NCBI GenBank assembly: GCA_003158735.1
Contig: PMLB01000244.1
Coordinates: forward strand, 31,921 to 71,955
Direction of reading: 5' to 3'
DNA from: Myxococcales bacterium
Lineage (GTDB): Bacteria; Myxococcota_A; Polyangia; Fen-1088
DNA length: 40,035 nt
Part shown: positions 1 to 7,565 of the stretch, piece by piece
Numbering within the stretch: the stretch's first letter is position 1
Layout of the letters: each line of letters begins with the position of its first letter
Translations under genes and position numbers: made by a program
Notes under the pieces: model-generated
The model's database searches: none
What the model was told of the DNA's origin: nothing
Seen by the model: the letters and a program-made list of their open reading frames with translations, nothing else

Positions 1-1457
1 TCGTCCAGCACCACCAGGCCGCCCGATCCCATGATGGCGCCCGCGCTCTTGAGGGTTTCGTAGTCGATGGGCGTGTCGAGCAATTGCGGAGGGATGCACC
101 CGCCCGAGGGGCCGCCGATCTGCACGGCCTTGAACTTCTTGCCTGCCGGCGGCCCGCTGCCCACGTCGAAGATCACAGTGCGCAGCGAAGTCCCCATCGC
201 CACCTCGACCAGACCGGCGCGCTGGATCTTTCCACTGAGCGCGAAGATCTTGGTGCCCTTGCTGGTGGCCGTGCCGACCGCGGCGTAGCCCTCGGCGCCT
301 TTGCGCATGACCACCGGGATGTTGGCCAATGTCTCGACGTTGTTGATGACTGTAGGCTTGGCAAAGAGGCCACTTTGCGCCGGGTAGGGAGGCCGCGGCC
401 GCGGCATGCCGCGCCGGCCTTCGATGCTGTGCATGAGCGCGGTTTCCTCGCCGCACACGAATGCGCCGGCGCCCATCTTGATGTGGAACTGCAGGTTGAA
501 CCCGCTGCCCATGATGTGGTCGCCGATGAGGCCGTAGGCCGTGGCGCGCGCGATGGCTTCGCGCAGCCGCTGCACGGCCAGCGGATATTCGGCGCGGATG
601 TACACGTAGGCGTCCTTGGCGCCGATGGCGTAGGCGGCGATCATCATGCCTTCCAGCAGCTTGTGCGGATCGCTCTCGATCAGCGCGCGGTCCATGAAGG
701 CGCCCGGGTCACCCTCGTCGGCGTTGCAGATGAGGTACTTCTGGTCGCTCGACTGGCCGAGCGCCATCTTCCACTTGCGGCCAGTGAGAAAGCCGCCGCC
801 GCCACGGCCGCGCAGTCCGCTCTTCTCGACGATGTCGCACACCACCTCGCGGGTCTTGCTGCGGATGGTTTCCAGGAAGGTCTTGTATCCGCCGCGCGCG
901 ATGTACTCCTCGATGCTGCCGGGATCGACGATGCCCGAGAATTCCAGCACCCAACGCAACTGCGGCTTGAAGAAGGAATGCTGGTCCACCCAGGGCAAGT
1001 CCGACCACGGTTCGGACGGTCCCGCGCTAAACTGCCCAACCAGATTCGCGGTTGGAACCTTGCCGGCGAACACGCCGTCGAGGATGCCGGCGACGTTGTC
1101 AGGCGAAACCTGCATGAACGACAGGCGGCGCTTGCCCGGCATTTGCACGTCGAGCATCGGCTCGAACGCACACATGCCGATGCAACCAACCTCGACGATC
1201 TCGACGTCCTTGTGGTTGGCGTCCAGGTATTCGCGAACCGCCTTTTCCACCTTGGCGACGCCTGCGCCCATACCACAGGTTCCCATGCCCAGATAGATGA
1301 CCGGCTTGCTCACGACATCGCGACGAAGCTTGGCCAGGGCGGCTTCCTGCGCGTCGTTCTTGGCCACGCTGCCGCCTTGCAGGTACTCCAGCACCATCGG
1401 ATCAGGCGTGGTCGAAACCTGGAGCGGAGCGAACAGGGACTTCGGCATAGTGGTCAT
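1..1457 (-). CDS. NuoF/HydB-like NADH-binding flavoprotein subunit of [FeFe] hydrogenase (3' end beyond window)
   Basis: About 485 codons are visible and the C-terminus is cut by the left edge. Residues 55-105 form a thioredoxin-like ferredoxin domain with Cys at 61, 92 and 96. The FMN/NADH module follows, with GRGGGGF at about 217-223, NADEGDPGAF at 245-254 and GAGAFVCGEETAL further on, the hallmarks of the NuoF/HydB/HoxF family. The C-terminal SLBB, 4Fe-4S and ferredoxin domains expected of a roughly 600-residue HydB lie outside the window. The ATG at 1457 overlaps the stop of the NuoE-like gene (ATGA), so the two are translationally coupled. In the family this subunit carries the NAD(H) site of multimeric, often electron-bifurcating, [FeFe] hydrogenases. 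The clustering with hydEFG supports that role over complex I. The catalytic subunit is not visible and is presumably further left. Confidence 0.93.
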   Translation of the reverse strand, partial: MTTMPKSLFAPLQVSTTPDPMVLEYLQGGSVAKNDAQEAALAKLRRDVVSKPVIYLGMGTCGMGAGVAKVEKAVREYLDANHKDVEIVEVGCIGMCAFEPMLDVQMPGKRRLSFMQVSPDNVAGILDGVFAGKVPTANLVGQFSAGPSEPWSDLPWVDQHSFFKPQLRWVLEFSGIVDPGSIEEYIARGGYKTFLETIRSKTREVVCDIVEKSGLRGRGGGGFLTGRKWKMALGQSSDQKYLICNADEGDPGAFMDRALIESDPHKLLEGMMIAAYAIGAKDAYVYIRAEYPLAVQRLREAIARATAYGLIGDHIMGSGFNLQFHIKMGAGAFVCGEETALMHSIEGRRGMPRPRPPYPAQSGLFAKPTVINNVETLANIPVVMRKGAEGYAAVGTATSKGTKIFALSGKIQRAGLVEVAMGTSLRTVIFDVGSGPPAGKKFKAVQIGGPSGGCIPPQLLDTPIDYETLKSAGAIMGSGGLVVLD

Positions 1458-1933
1458 GACTGCACGGCCTCCTTGCGACAGCCGTCGAGGAGCTTGCGCG
1501 CTCGGGTCGGCGTCATGCGGGCGAAGAACTCGCCGTTCACACACATCACCGGGGACAAACCGCAAGCCCCCAAACAGGCGACGACTTCCAAGCTGAAAAC
1601 GCGATCCCGGCTGGTCTGCCCCGGCAGGAGCTTCAGCTCGTTCTTTACGGTATCGAGCAGGGACAGCGATCCCTTCACGTGACAGGCCGTGCCTCGGCAC
1701 ACCTGCACGTGGAATTTGCCAGCGGGATGAAAGCGAAACTGGTTGTAGAAGGTCGCGACGCCAAACACCTTGCTGGCGGGCAGCTTCAGGTGCTGGCCAA
1801 TCGCGATGACCGATTCCTTCGACACGTACCCCTGCGCGTCCTGAACTTCCTGCAGAATCGTGATCAGGGAGTCGCGTCGGGCGTTCTGATACTTCCTAAG
1901 GATGGGCTGAATGTCCTGTGTGACTGTTGTCAT
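1454..1933 (-). CDS. NuoE/HydC-like [2Fe-2S] subunit of NAD-linked [FeFe] hydrogenase
   Basis: This 159-residue protein is of usual length for the thioredoxin-like 24-kDa subunit family (NuoE, HydC, HymA). Residues 10-65 are the N-terminal helical part, including the GYVS and VFGVATFYNQF motifs. The [2Fe-2S] ligands appear as Cys79 and Cys84 (CRGTAC) and Cys120 and Cys124 (CLGAC). It passes electrons within the NADH module of multimeric hydrogenases in the cytoplasm. The ATG at 1933 is preceded by an AAGGA ribosome-binding site 9 bases upstream. It is the first gene after a 203-bp gap holding a promoter and a Rex-like operator, and its stop overlaps the start of the NuoF-like gene. Complex I NuoE is the alternative, but no other nuo genes are present and the neighbours are hydrogenase maturases. 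Confidence 0.93.
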   Translation of the reverse strand: MTTVTQDIQPILRKYQNARRDSLITILQEVQDAQGYVSKESVIAIGQHLKLPASKVFGVATFYNQFRFHPAGKFHVQVCRGTACHVKGSLSLLDTVKNELKLLPGQTSRDRVFSLEVVACLGACGLSPVMCVNGEFFARMTPTRARKLLDGCRKEAVQS

Positions 1934-1965
1934 TTGACAAGATCCTTCTTGTTACCAGGCTCACA

Positions 1966-1983
1966 CTGTGAAATCTTTCACGA
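1966..1983 (-). promoter_or_regulatory. Rex operator upstream of the NuoE/NuoF-like hydrogenase genes
   Basis: The plus-strand sequence CTGTGAAATCTTTCACGA matches the Rex consensus TTGTGAAnnnnTTCACAA at 12 of 14 fixed positions. It sits 4 bp downstream of a candidate -10 box, overlapping the likely transcription start, where a bound repressor would block RNA polymerase. A rex gene is encoded at 10868-11548 in the same cluster. Rex leaves such sites when NADH is high, so the hydrogenase would be derepressed under reducing conditions. The match is seen in the sequence; the regulation is inferred. Confidence 0.8.
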
Positions 1984-1985
1984 TG

Positions 1986-2015
1986 AAGGTATCATTCTCC
2001 AACGTTATTCGTCAA
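1986..2015 (-). promoter_or_regulatory. Candidate sigma70-type promoter for the NuoE/NuoF-like genes
   Basis: On the minus strand a TTGACG -35 box (2010-2015) is followed after 16 bp by GATACC (1988-1993), or after 18 bp by TACCTT (1986-1991), as a weak -10 box. The Rex-like palindrome begins immediately downstream. The -35 is close to consensus and the -10 is poor, as is common where an operator limits expression. Confidence 0.5.
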
Positions 2016-2047
2016 GAGAAGTTTTCGTAAATCAACGCACATATTCA

Positions 2048-2075
2048 CGTGCCTGAACCATCGTGCCTGAACCAT
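2048..2075. repeat. Two perfect 14-bp tandem repeats upstream of the hydrogenase promoter
   Basis: The unit CGTGCCTGAACCAT occurs twice head to tail (2048-2061 and 2062-2075), about 30-60 bp upstream of the candidate -35 box. Two identical sites on one face of the DNA could bind an activator, or this may be a chance duplication. No such protein is identified. Confidence 0.6.
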
Positions 2076-2136
2076 ATCGACAGACAGACCACATCTCTCC
2101 ATGCGGCAATTTGGATCTGATTGAAATAACTTGCTA

Positions 2137-3243
2137 TTATTCGCCTTGCCCGAAGCGCAGTTTGTCTTTGCTGCGCTGAAAACGGTGGGAATCCCCGCGC
2201 TGGCCGAAGCCGATGGTTTCTCCCAAGCTGGCGATGCGCCCTTCGAGACACCCTCGGCACTGCGTGGCCGATTCGTCCAGGCACGGCTTGCCGTCGTAGA
2301 GCTGGTAGGCGGTCCGGTATTTCGGGTCGGTCAGGTTGGGCATGATCACGTTCGCCCCGGCAGCAAGTCCCTGTTCCCGGCCGTTCGGCGCCAGGGTCTG
2401 CAGCGCGGTCGCGGCGGCGATGTTCACGTCCTGCAGGTACAGGCGCGTGACTGCGATCATGCGCAAGGCCAGCGTCAGCTGTGCGTGCCGCTTCCAAGCG
2501 AAGTTGCGGATTCCGTCGCGCAGAGGCGTGTCGGCGTGCGGGATGAACGGCCCCATGCCGATCATGACGACCTTCTCTTGCTCGAAAAACAGGATGTCGC
2601 GTGCGAGCTGCTCGACCGTCTGACCGGGCAGGCCGATCATCACGCCTGAGCCAAGTTGGTAGCCGATGCTGTCGAGCAAGCGCAGGCAATCGCGCCGGCG
2701 CTCCCAACTGTGATCCGCGGGGTGAAGCCGCCGGTAGAAATCGGGGTCGCTGGTTTCGATGCGCAACAGGTAGCGTTCGGCCCCGGCCTCGAACCAGGTG
2801 CGGTAGGTCGCTTCGGACTGCTCGCCCTGCGACAGGGTGATGGCCAGTTGGTCGTGCGAGAGAGCGCGAATCTTGGTCACCAGCTCCGTGATCAGGTCCA
2901 CAAAGGCCGGATCGCTGCGCTCGCCGGACTGCAGGACCACAGAACCATACCCTTGCTCCCAGGCCCAGCGCGCGCCGCTGAGAATTTCCTCGACTGGAAC
3001 GGTGTAGCGCTCGACGTTCTGGTTGCTGCGCCGGATCCCGCAATACAGGCAGTCCTTGCTGCACAGATTCGACAGCTCGAAGAGACCGCGAAAATACACA
3101 ACCGCGCCGACCTCGCGGACCTTGACCGCGTAGGCCGCGGCCAGCAGGCGCGCCTGTTCCGCCGGCACGTGGGCGCCGAGCAAGACGGCCAGGTCGTCCG
3201 CGTCGGGCCTAGGCTTGGCCAGTATGGTGTCGAGTTTGCTCAT
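2137..3243 (-). CDS. hydE: [FeFe] hydrogenase H-cluster maturation radical SAM protein HydE
   Basis: The product has 368 residues from the chosen ATG at 3243; an upstream start at 3294 would add 17 residues not typical of the family. The radical-SAM cluster motif CSKDCLYC (Cys61, 65, 68) is followed by GIRRSNQNVERY, characteristic of the HydE/PylB group. Later segments (VVLQSGE, ETSDPDFYRRLHP, GVMIGLPGQT, MGPFIPHADTPL) fit the HydE TIM barrel, and the C-terminus ends in a short basic tail. HydE acts on the HydG-derived organometallic Fe(CO)2(CN) cysteine complex during assembly of the 2Fe subcluster. The gene overlaps the 3' end of hydF by 35 bp, so the two are probably co-translated. Confidence 0.95.
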   Translation of the reverse strand: MSKLDTILAKPRPDADDLAVLLGAHVPAEQARLLAAAYAVKVREVGAVVYFRGLFELSNLCSKDCLYCGIRRSNQNVERYTVPVEEILSGARWAWEQGYGSVVLQSGERSDPAFVDLITELVTKIRALSHDQLAITLSQGEQSEATYRTWFEAGAERYLLRIETSDPDFYRRLHPADHSWERRRDCLRLLDSIGYQLGSGVMIGLPGQTVEQLARDILFFEQEKVVMIGMGPFIPHADTPLRDGIRNFAWKRHAQLTLALRMIAVTRLYLQDVNIAAATALQTLAPNGREQGLAAGANVIMPNLTDPKYRTAYQLYDGKPCLDESATQCRGCLEGRIASLGETIGFGQRGDSHRFQRSKDKLRFGQGE

Positions 3244-4471
3244 GGCGGAAAAGCACGTCCTGCGCCGCCGGAAAGGGAGCCAGGGCGCGGGCAAAGATCC
3301 CCAGGCTGTAGGCGATGCACAGTCCGTAGTTGGTAAACGGCACGCCAGCGGCGCGCGCGCGCAAAATGCGACTCAAGACTTCGCGCCGATTGAGTGTGCA
3401 CGATCCGCAATGGACGATGAGTCGGTAGGGCGACAGATCCGCCGGAAAGTCGTGTCCCTGCACGGTGTGAAAGTCGAGGCGGCCACCCACGTACTGCGTG
3501 AGCCAGCGTGGAATCTTCACACGGCCGATGTCTTCCCCGATGGGGTGATGCGCACACGCCTCGGCGATCAGCACGCGATCCCCAGGGCGAAGTTGCTCGA
3601 TGGCCAGTGCCCCCTCGACCTGGGCGACCAGATCTCCTTTGAGTCGAGCGAAAAGGATCGAGAAACTGGTAAGCGGCACCGTGGCCGGCGTGTCAGCGGC
3701 CACCTTGAGAAAGGCCTGCGAGTCGGTGATGACCAGCCTGGGCGGCGTGCGGAGACGGTCGAGGGCGGCGCGCAGCTCGCGCTCTTTCACCACCAGGGCG
3801 AAGGCGTCGTGGTCCAGCAGATCACGCAGCACCTGCACCTGCGGCAGGATCAGGCGGCCCTTGGGCGCTTCCTTGTCGATGGGAACCACCAGCACGGCCA
3901 GCTCGCCCGGACCCACCAGATCGGCCGCGATGGCGCGACTGTCGAGATGGTCGGGTGGAGCTTGACCAAGCAGCGCTTGCCGCAGATCCAAAAGGCCCGC
4001 GCCCGTGACCGCGCTGGTCTCGACGGTACAGAGTCCTTGCTCACGCAAAGCCGCGAGCTGGGCTGCGGAGACCGGCGCCACGTCCGATTTGTTGAACGCC
4101 ACCACCAGCGGCACGTGGCGCGATTGCATCTCGCGCACCAGGGCTTCTTCGAAAGGCCCCCATTCGCCCGCGGCAACAATCAGGCCCAAGTCGGTGCGGT
4201 CGAACACCTCGGTCGTGCGCTTCACCCGCAATTCGCCCAGCGCACCTTCGTCGTCGATACCGGCGGTGTCGATGAAGAGAACCGGGCCCAGCGGGAGAAG
4301 CTCCATTGGCTTTTCCACCGGGTCGGTCGTGGTTCCCGCAACGTCGGACACCAGCGAGACATGCTGGCGCACCATCGCGTTGAGCAAACTGGACTTGCCC
4401 ACGTTGCGCCGGCCAAAGATCCCGACGTGCAACCGCATGCCCTTGGGCGTGGAAAGCTTCACATCAGACAT
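3209..4471 (-). CDS. hydF: [FeFe] hydrogenase maturation GTPase and scaffold HydF
   Basis: The 420-residue protein is of normal length. The GTPase domain shows the P-loop GRRNVGKS at 20-27, the switch region AGTTTDP, DTAG at about 68-71 and NKSD at 127-130. After a dimerisation region the C-terminal cluster-binding domain holds C306-A-H308-H-P and H354-C355-G-S-C358, matching the HydF pattern CxH...HCxxC for its [4Fe-4S] cluster. HydF carries the 2Fe precursor and delivers it to apo-hydrogenase. A candidate GAGAGG ribosome-binding site lies 11 bases upstream of the ATG. The gene follows aspA after a 240-bp gap that contains a long hairpin element. Confidence 0.96.
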   Translation of the reverse strand: MSDVKLSTPKGMRLHVGIFGRRNVGKSSLLNAMVRQHVSLVSDVAGTTTDPVEKPMELLPLGPVLFIDTAGIDDEGALGELRVKRTTEVFDRTDLGLIVAAGEWGPFEEALVREMQSRHVPLVVAFNKSDVAPVSAAQLAALREQGLCTVETSAVTGAGLLDLRQALLGQAPPDHLDSRAIAADLVGPGELAVLVVPIDKEAPKGRLILPQVQVLRDLLDHDAFALVVKERELRAALDRLRTPPRLVITDSQAFLKVAADTPATVPLTSFSILFARLKGDLVAQVEGALAIEQLRPGDRVLIAEACAHHPIGEDIGRVKIPRWLTQYVGGRLDFHTVQGHDFPADLSPYRLIVHCGSCTLNRREVLSRILRARAAGVPFTNYGLCIAYSLGIFARALAPFPAAQDVLFRHEQTRHHTGQA

Positions 4472-4540
4472 AGCGGCCCCAACCTCTCACGGCCATAGGT
4501 GCTAGCCACGATTCTCTCGGGATCTTACGGCCAATGGCGC

Positions 4541-4675
4541 GATCCGGAGTCTCACCACAGAGTGCAAAGAGGCCGCAGAGGCCGGAAAGAAAGGGTTTCG
4601 GATCTGGCTCCGAACCCTTCTTTCCCTCCGGCCCGTCTCTGTGCTCTCTGTGCTCTCTGTGGTGAAATCCGGAGC
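4541..4675. repeat. Long imperfect inverted repeat (CACAGAG-type hairpin) between aspA and hydF
   Basis: Two arms of about 60 bp (roughly 4541-4604 and 4610-4675) are complementary with small gaps around a loop near TCTGG. The outer part pairs CTCACCACAGAG with the CTCTGTGGTGA region, and the inner part pairs GCCGGAAAGAAAGGG with CCCTTCTTTCCCTCCGGC. The right arm has a tandem CTCTGTG motif. As RNA it would form a very stable stem. I recall similar CACAGAG-rich palindromes scattered in unrelated environmental bacteria, where they are often mistranslated as spurious HREHREHR peptides. It could terminate, attenuate or stabilise the transcript between aspA and hydF, or be a mobile palindromic element. 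It encodes no protein I accept. Confidence 0.85.
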
Positions 4676-4711
4676 GGACGTGCAGGCAGCTGCGGCAGGC
4701 ATCTATGACCC

Positions 4712-6130
4712 TCATGGCTCCCCTCCCCGCTCGGGCGAGCCCAGGCGGCACACGGCCTCGGGCGTGGTCAGCTCGTCGAACTCTTGCTCGCTTAATATGC
4801 CGTCGGCCAGGACGACCTCGCGAATCGAACAGCGACGCTCGCTCGCCCTGTTCGCAATGGTGCAGGCGGCCTCGTATCCCACGCGCGCCACCAGGGCCGT
4901 GACCACAGCTGTCGACGCCTGCACATGCGCGCGACAATGCTCTTCGTCGGCGGTCATGTCTTGCACGCAGAAGCGGCACAGGATCCCGGCGGCCCGCGCG
5001 AGCAGGTCCAGGCTGTCGAGCAAACAATGGGCGACGAGCGGCAAGAACGGGTTTAGCTCCAGACTGCCGGCGGCGCACGCCTGGGCGATGGCTGCGTCGT
5101 GGGCCATGACCAGCAAGGCCGCCTGGCTGACAGCCTCGGGGATGACCGGATTCACCTTGCCCGGCATGATGGACGAGCCGGCTTGGCGCGCGGGCAGCTT
5201 GATCTCGCCCAGTCCCGCCTCGGGGCCAGACGAAAGCAGCCGCAAGTCGGACGAGATCTTCAACAAGTTCACCGCGCAGGCTTTGAGGATCCCGGAAACC
5301 TCGGCGAACACGTCGGCGTTCTGCGTGGCTTCGACCAGGTTTTCCGCGCGCGCCACGCTCAACCCGGTCAACTGCGAGAGCGCGTCCACCACCTGAAAAA
5401 TGAAGGCGCGCGGAGCGCCCAGGCCAGTGCCAATGGCCGTGCCGCCGAGGTTCACCACGCGCAGACGCTCGCTGCACTTGTAGATGCGCCATCGGTCGCG
5501 CGTCAGCGCCTCGGCGTAGGCGCCCATCTCGCGGCCCAAGGTGATGAGGACCGCGTCCTGCATCTCGGTGCGGCCGACTTTCACGATGTGGGCGAAGGCC
5601 TTTTCTTTTTGCTGAAAAGCCTCCTGGAGCACCACGACTTCCTTTTCCAGCGCAGCCAGCAGCCACAGGCCCGCCACCCGCAACGCCGTGGGAAACGTGT
5701 CGTTGGTCGACTGGTGCAAGTTGATGTCATCGAGCGGCGACACGCGCTGGTATTGCCCCAGTGGCTCGCCCAGAATCTGCAGCGCGCGGTTGGCCAGCAC
5801 CTCGTTGACGTTCATGTTGGTGCTGGTGCCTGCCCCGCCCTGCAAGGCGTCCACCACGACATGTTCGTCGAGTTGCCCGCCAGCCATTTCAGCGCACGCG
5901 CGAACGATGGTCTCACCCTTGAGCGGATCCGCAGCCCATGCGCCCAGCCGCTGATTGGTGAGGGCGCACGCCCCCTTAACGACGCCGAAGGCGTGCACCA
6001 GGGCTCGATGCACAGGCCGCCTAGCCAAAGGGAAATTCTCCAACGCCCGCAGTGTGTGCACGCCCCAAAGCGCTCCCACGGGAACCTCCCTCTCCCCCAA
6101 CAGGTCTCGCTCGCGGCGTGTTTCGGTCAT
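4712..6130 (-). CDS. aspA: Aspartate ammonia-lyase (aspartase/fumarase superfamily)
   Basis: The product has 472 residues from the ATG at 6130, which has a GCGAGG ribosome-binding site; the longer reading from 6160 would overlap hydG. Family signatures are GGAGTSTNMNVNEVLANRAL and the flexible SS-loop GSSIMPGKVNPVIPE with the catalytic Ser, plus HQSTNDTFPTA. The enzyme is expected to interconvert aspartate with fumarate and ammonia. Fumarase C is the main alternative; the NMNVNEV and active-site context look closer to AspA. It lies 22 bp downstream of hydG and upstream of hydF. I recall aspA beside hydEFG in other bacteria, for example Bacteroides. A role supplying ammonia for the azadithiolate bridge of the H-cluster is an inference from that context. 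Confidence 0.88.
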   Translation of the reverse strand: MTETRRERDLLGEREVPVGALWGVHTLRALENFPLARRPVHRALVHAFGVVKGACALTNQRLGAWAADPLKGETIVRACAEMAGGQLDEHVVVDALQGGAGTSTNMNVNEVLANRALQILGEPLGQYQRVSPLDDINLHQSTNDTFPTALRVAGLWLLAALEKEVVVLQEAFQQKEKAFAHIVKVGRTEMQDAVLITLGREMGAYAEALTRDRWRIYKCSERLRVVNLGGTAIGTGLGAPRAFIFQVVDALSQLTGLSVARAENLVEATQNADVFAEVSGILKACAVNLLKISSDLRLLSSGPEAGLGEIKLPARQAGSSIMPGKVNPVIPEAVSQAALLVMAHDAAIAQACAAGSLELNPFLPLVAHCLLDSLDLLARAAGILCRFCVQDMTADEEHCRAHVQASTAVVTALVARVGYEAACTIANRASERRCSIREVVLADGILSEQEFDELTTPEAVCRLGSPERGGEP

Positions 6131-6152
6131 GGTGGGCCTCGCGTGGTTCGCC

Positions 6153-7565
6153 TCACACAAAGACGTCGCGCTTGCCGCCCTTCACCTTGCGCACCAGGGC
6201 CTCGGAGATCTCCTTCTGGCGGGCGTCCATGTTGGCCAGGGTACTGCCCACCAGGGCTTCACCCACCTTGCGAGTTTCCGGACCAGCGTAGTCTTCGAGG
6301 TATTCCGTGAAGGTCGACAGCGCGTTGGGATCGCAGTGCAGCTTGATTGCGCCGGGTTTGGCCAGGTCCATGAAGTCCTGGCCCGTGCGTCCCAGCCGGT
6401 AGCAGCCGGTGCAGAACGATGGGACGTAGCCCATGGCCGCCACGTCGCGCACCACCTCATCCAGATCGCGATGATCGCCCAGCTGGAACTGGCTGGTGGA
6501 TTCCGCTGGGTTGGCTTCGGCCTCGGCGTAGCCGCCTGGATTGGTGCGGCTGCCGGCGGAGATCTGCGACACACCCAGGGCAAACGTCTCGCGCCGGATG
6601 TTGGGCGTCTCGCGCGTGGACATGATGATGCCGGTGTAGGGCACGGCCAGGCGCAGAATCGCGACGATCTTGCGAAAGTCGATGTCAGACACCGCATGCG
6701 GCGGAGTGGTGGCGATGTCGCATCCGATGGCCGGCTCAAGGCGCGGCACGCTGATGGTGTGGGGACCGACACCGAAGCGCGCCTCCAGGTGCCGAATGTG
6801 TTGCATAAGGGCCAGGATCTCGAAGCGCCAATCGGCTAGGCCAAACAGAATGCCGATGCCCACGTCGTCGATCCCGGCTTCCATGGCGCGGTCCATGGCC
6901 GAGACGCGCCAGTCGTAGTCCTTCTTCTTGCCCGCCAGGTGCACGCCCTGGTAGGTCGCGTGGTGGTAGGTTTCCTGAAACAGCTGGTAGGTGCCGATGC
7001 CGGCGCCCTTGAGCGCGCGGAATTCATCGACGGTCAAGGGCGCGACGTTGGCATTCACGCGGCGGATTTCGCCCCGGCCCCGCTTGACACTGTAGATCGT
7101 CGCAATCGAATCGAGCACGTACTGGAAACCCTGGTGCGGATACGCCTCGCCCGCCACCAGTAGGACGCGCTTGTGGCCCTGGTCCACCAGGATCTCGACC
7201 TCGCGGCGGATCTCGTCCTGTGACAGCGCCCGTCGCTTGACCTCTTTGTTGCGCGCGCGAAAGGCGCAATAGGTGCAGTCGTTGGCGCACAGATTGGACA
7301 CGTAGAGCGGCGCAAACAGCACCAACCGCGGACCGTAGATCTGATCCTTCACCGCGCGCGCGGTCTGGAAGATCTCGCCCAGCAGTTCGGGATCGCTGAC
7401 CGCGGCCAGGGTGGCCACGTCTTCCATGCCCAGCCCGGCCAAGCCGCGGGCCTTGGCCAATACCGCGCGCACGTGCTGCGCATCCTTGCTGGCCGGCGCC
7501 GCCAACACGCGAACAATCTCGCCTTCGTCAATGAATCGCAAAGTGTCGTGCATTTGTACTCCCAT
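6153..7565 (-). CDS. hydG: [FeFe] hydrogenase maturation tyrosine lyase HydG
   Basis: The 470-residue radical SAM protein carries the N-terminal motif CANDCTYC (Cys93, 97, 100). Its C-terminal extension holds Cys385, Cys388 and Cys411 (CTGC...LHC), which in HydG bind the auxiliary cluster with the dangler iron. This C-terminal set separates HydG from ThiH. HydG cleaves tyrosine to make the CO and CN ligands of the H-cluster. The ATG at 7565 shares one base with the TAA of the upstream receiver-kinase gene (TAATG), which implies translational coupling to the sensory genes. Its length and spacing are normal and no key residue is missing. Confidence 0.97.
   Translation of the reverse strand: MGVQMHDTLRFIDEGEIVRVLAAPASKDAQHVRAVLAKARGLAGLGMEDVATLAAVSDPELLGEIFQTARAVKDQIYGPRLVLFAPLYVSNLCANDCTYCAFRARNKEVKRRALSQDEIRREVEILVDQGHKRVLLVAGEAYPHQGFQYVLDSIATIYSVKRGRGEIRRVNANVAPLTVDEFRALKGAGIGTYQLFQETYHHATYQGVHLAGKKKDYDWRVSAMDRAMEAGIDDVGIGILFGLADWRFEILALMQHIRHLEARFGVGPHTISVPRLEPAIGCDIATTPPHAVSDIDFRKIVAILRLAVPYTGIIMSTRETPNIRRETFALGVSQISAGSRTNPGGYAEAEANPAESTSQFQLGDHRDLDEVVRDVAAMGYVPSFCTGCYRLGRTGQDFMDLAKPGAIKLHCDPNALSTFTEYLEDYAGPETRKVGEALVGSTLANMDARQKEISEALVRKVKGGKRDVFV

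Noticed and set aside
84-1682. 532-codon open frame on the plus strand
   Set aside because: It is antisense to the NuoF/NuoE-like genes, rich in Arg/His/Ala, has no recognisable motif, and mirrors high-GC third-position bias.
2035-2075. Sigma54 promoter near the GGCACG sequences upstream of the NuoE-like gene
   Set aside because: The GG and GC elements are not at the required 12-bp phase, and a better sigma70-type promoter lies closer to the gene.
4464-5666. 400-codon frame with HREHREHR peptide
   Set aside because: It reads aspA in the wrong frame and then the palindromic element; the HRE repeats come from CACAGAG units and are not protein-coding.
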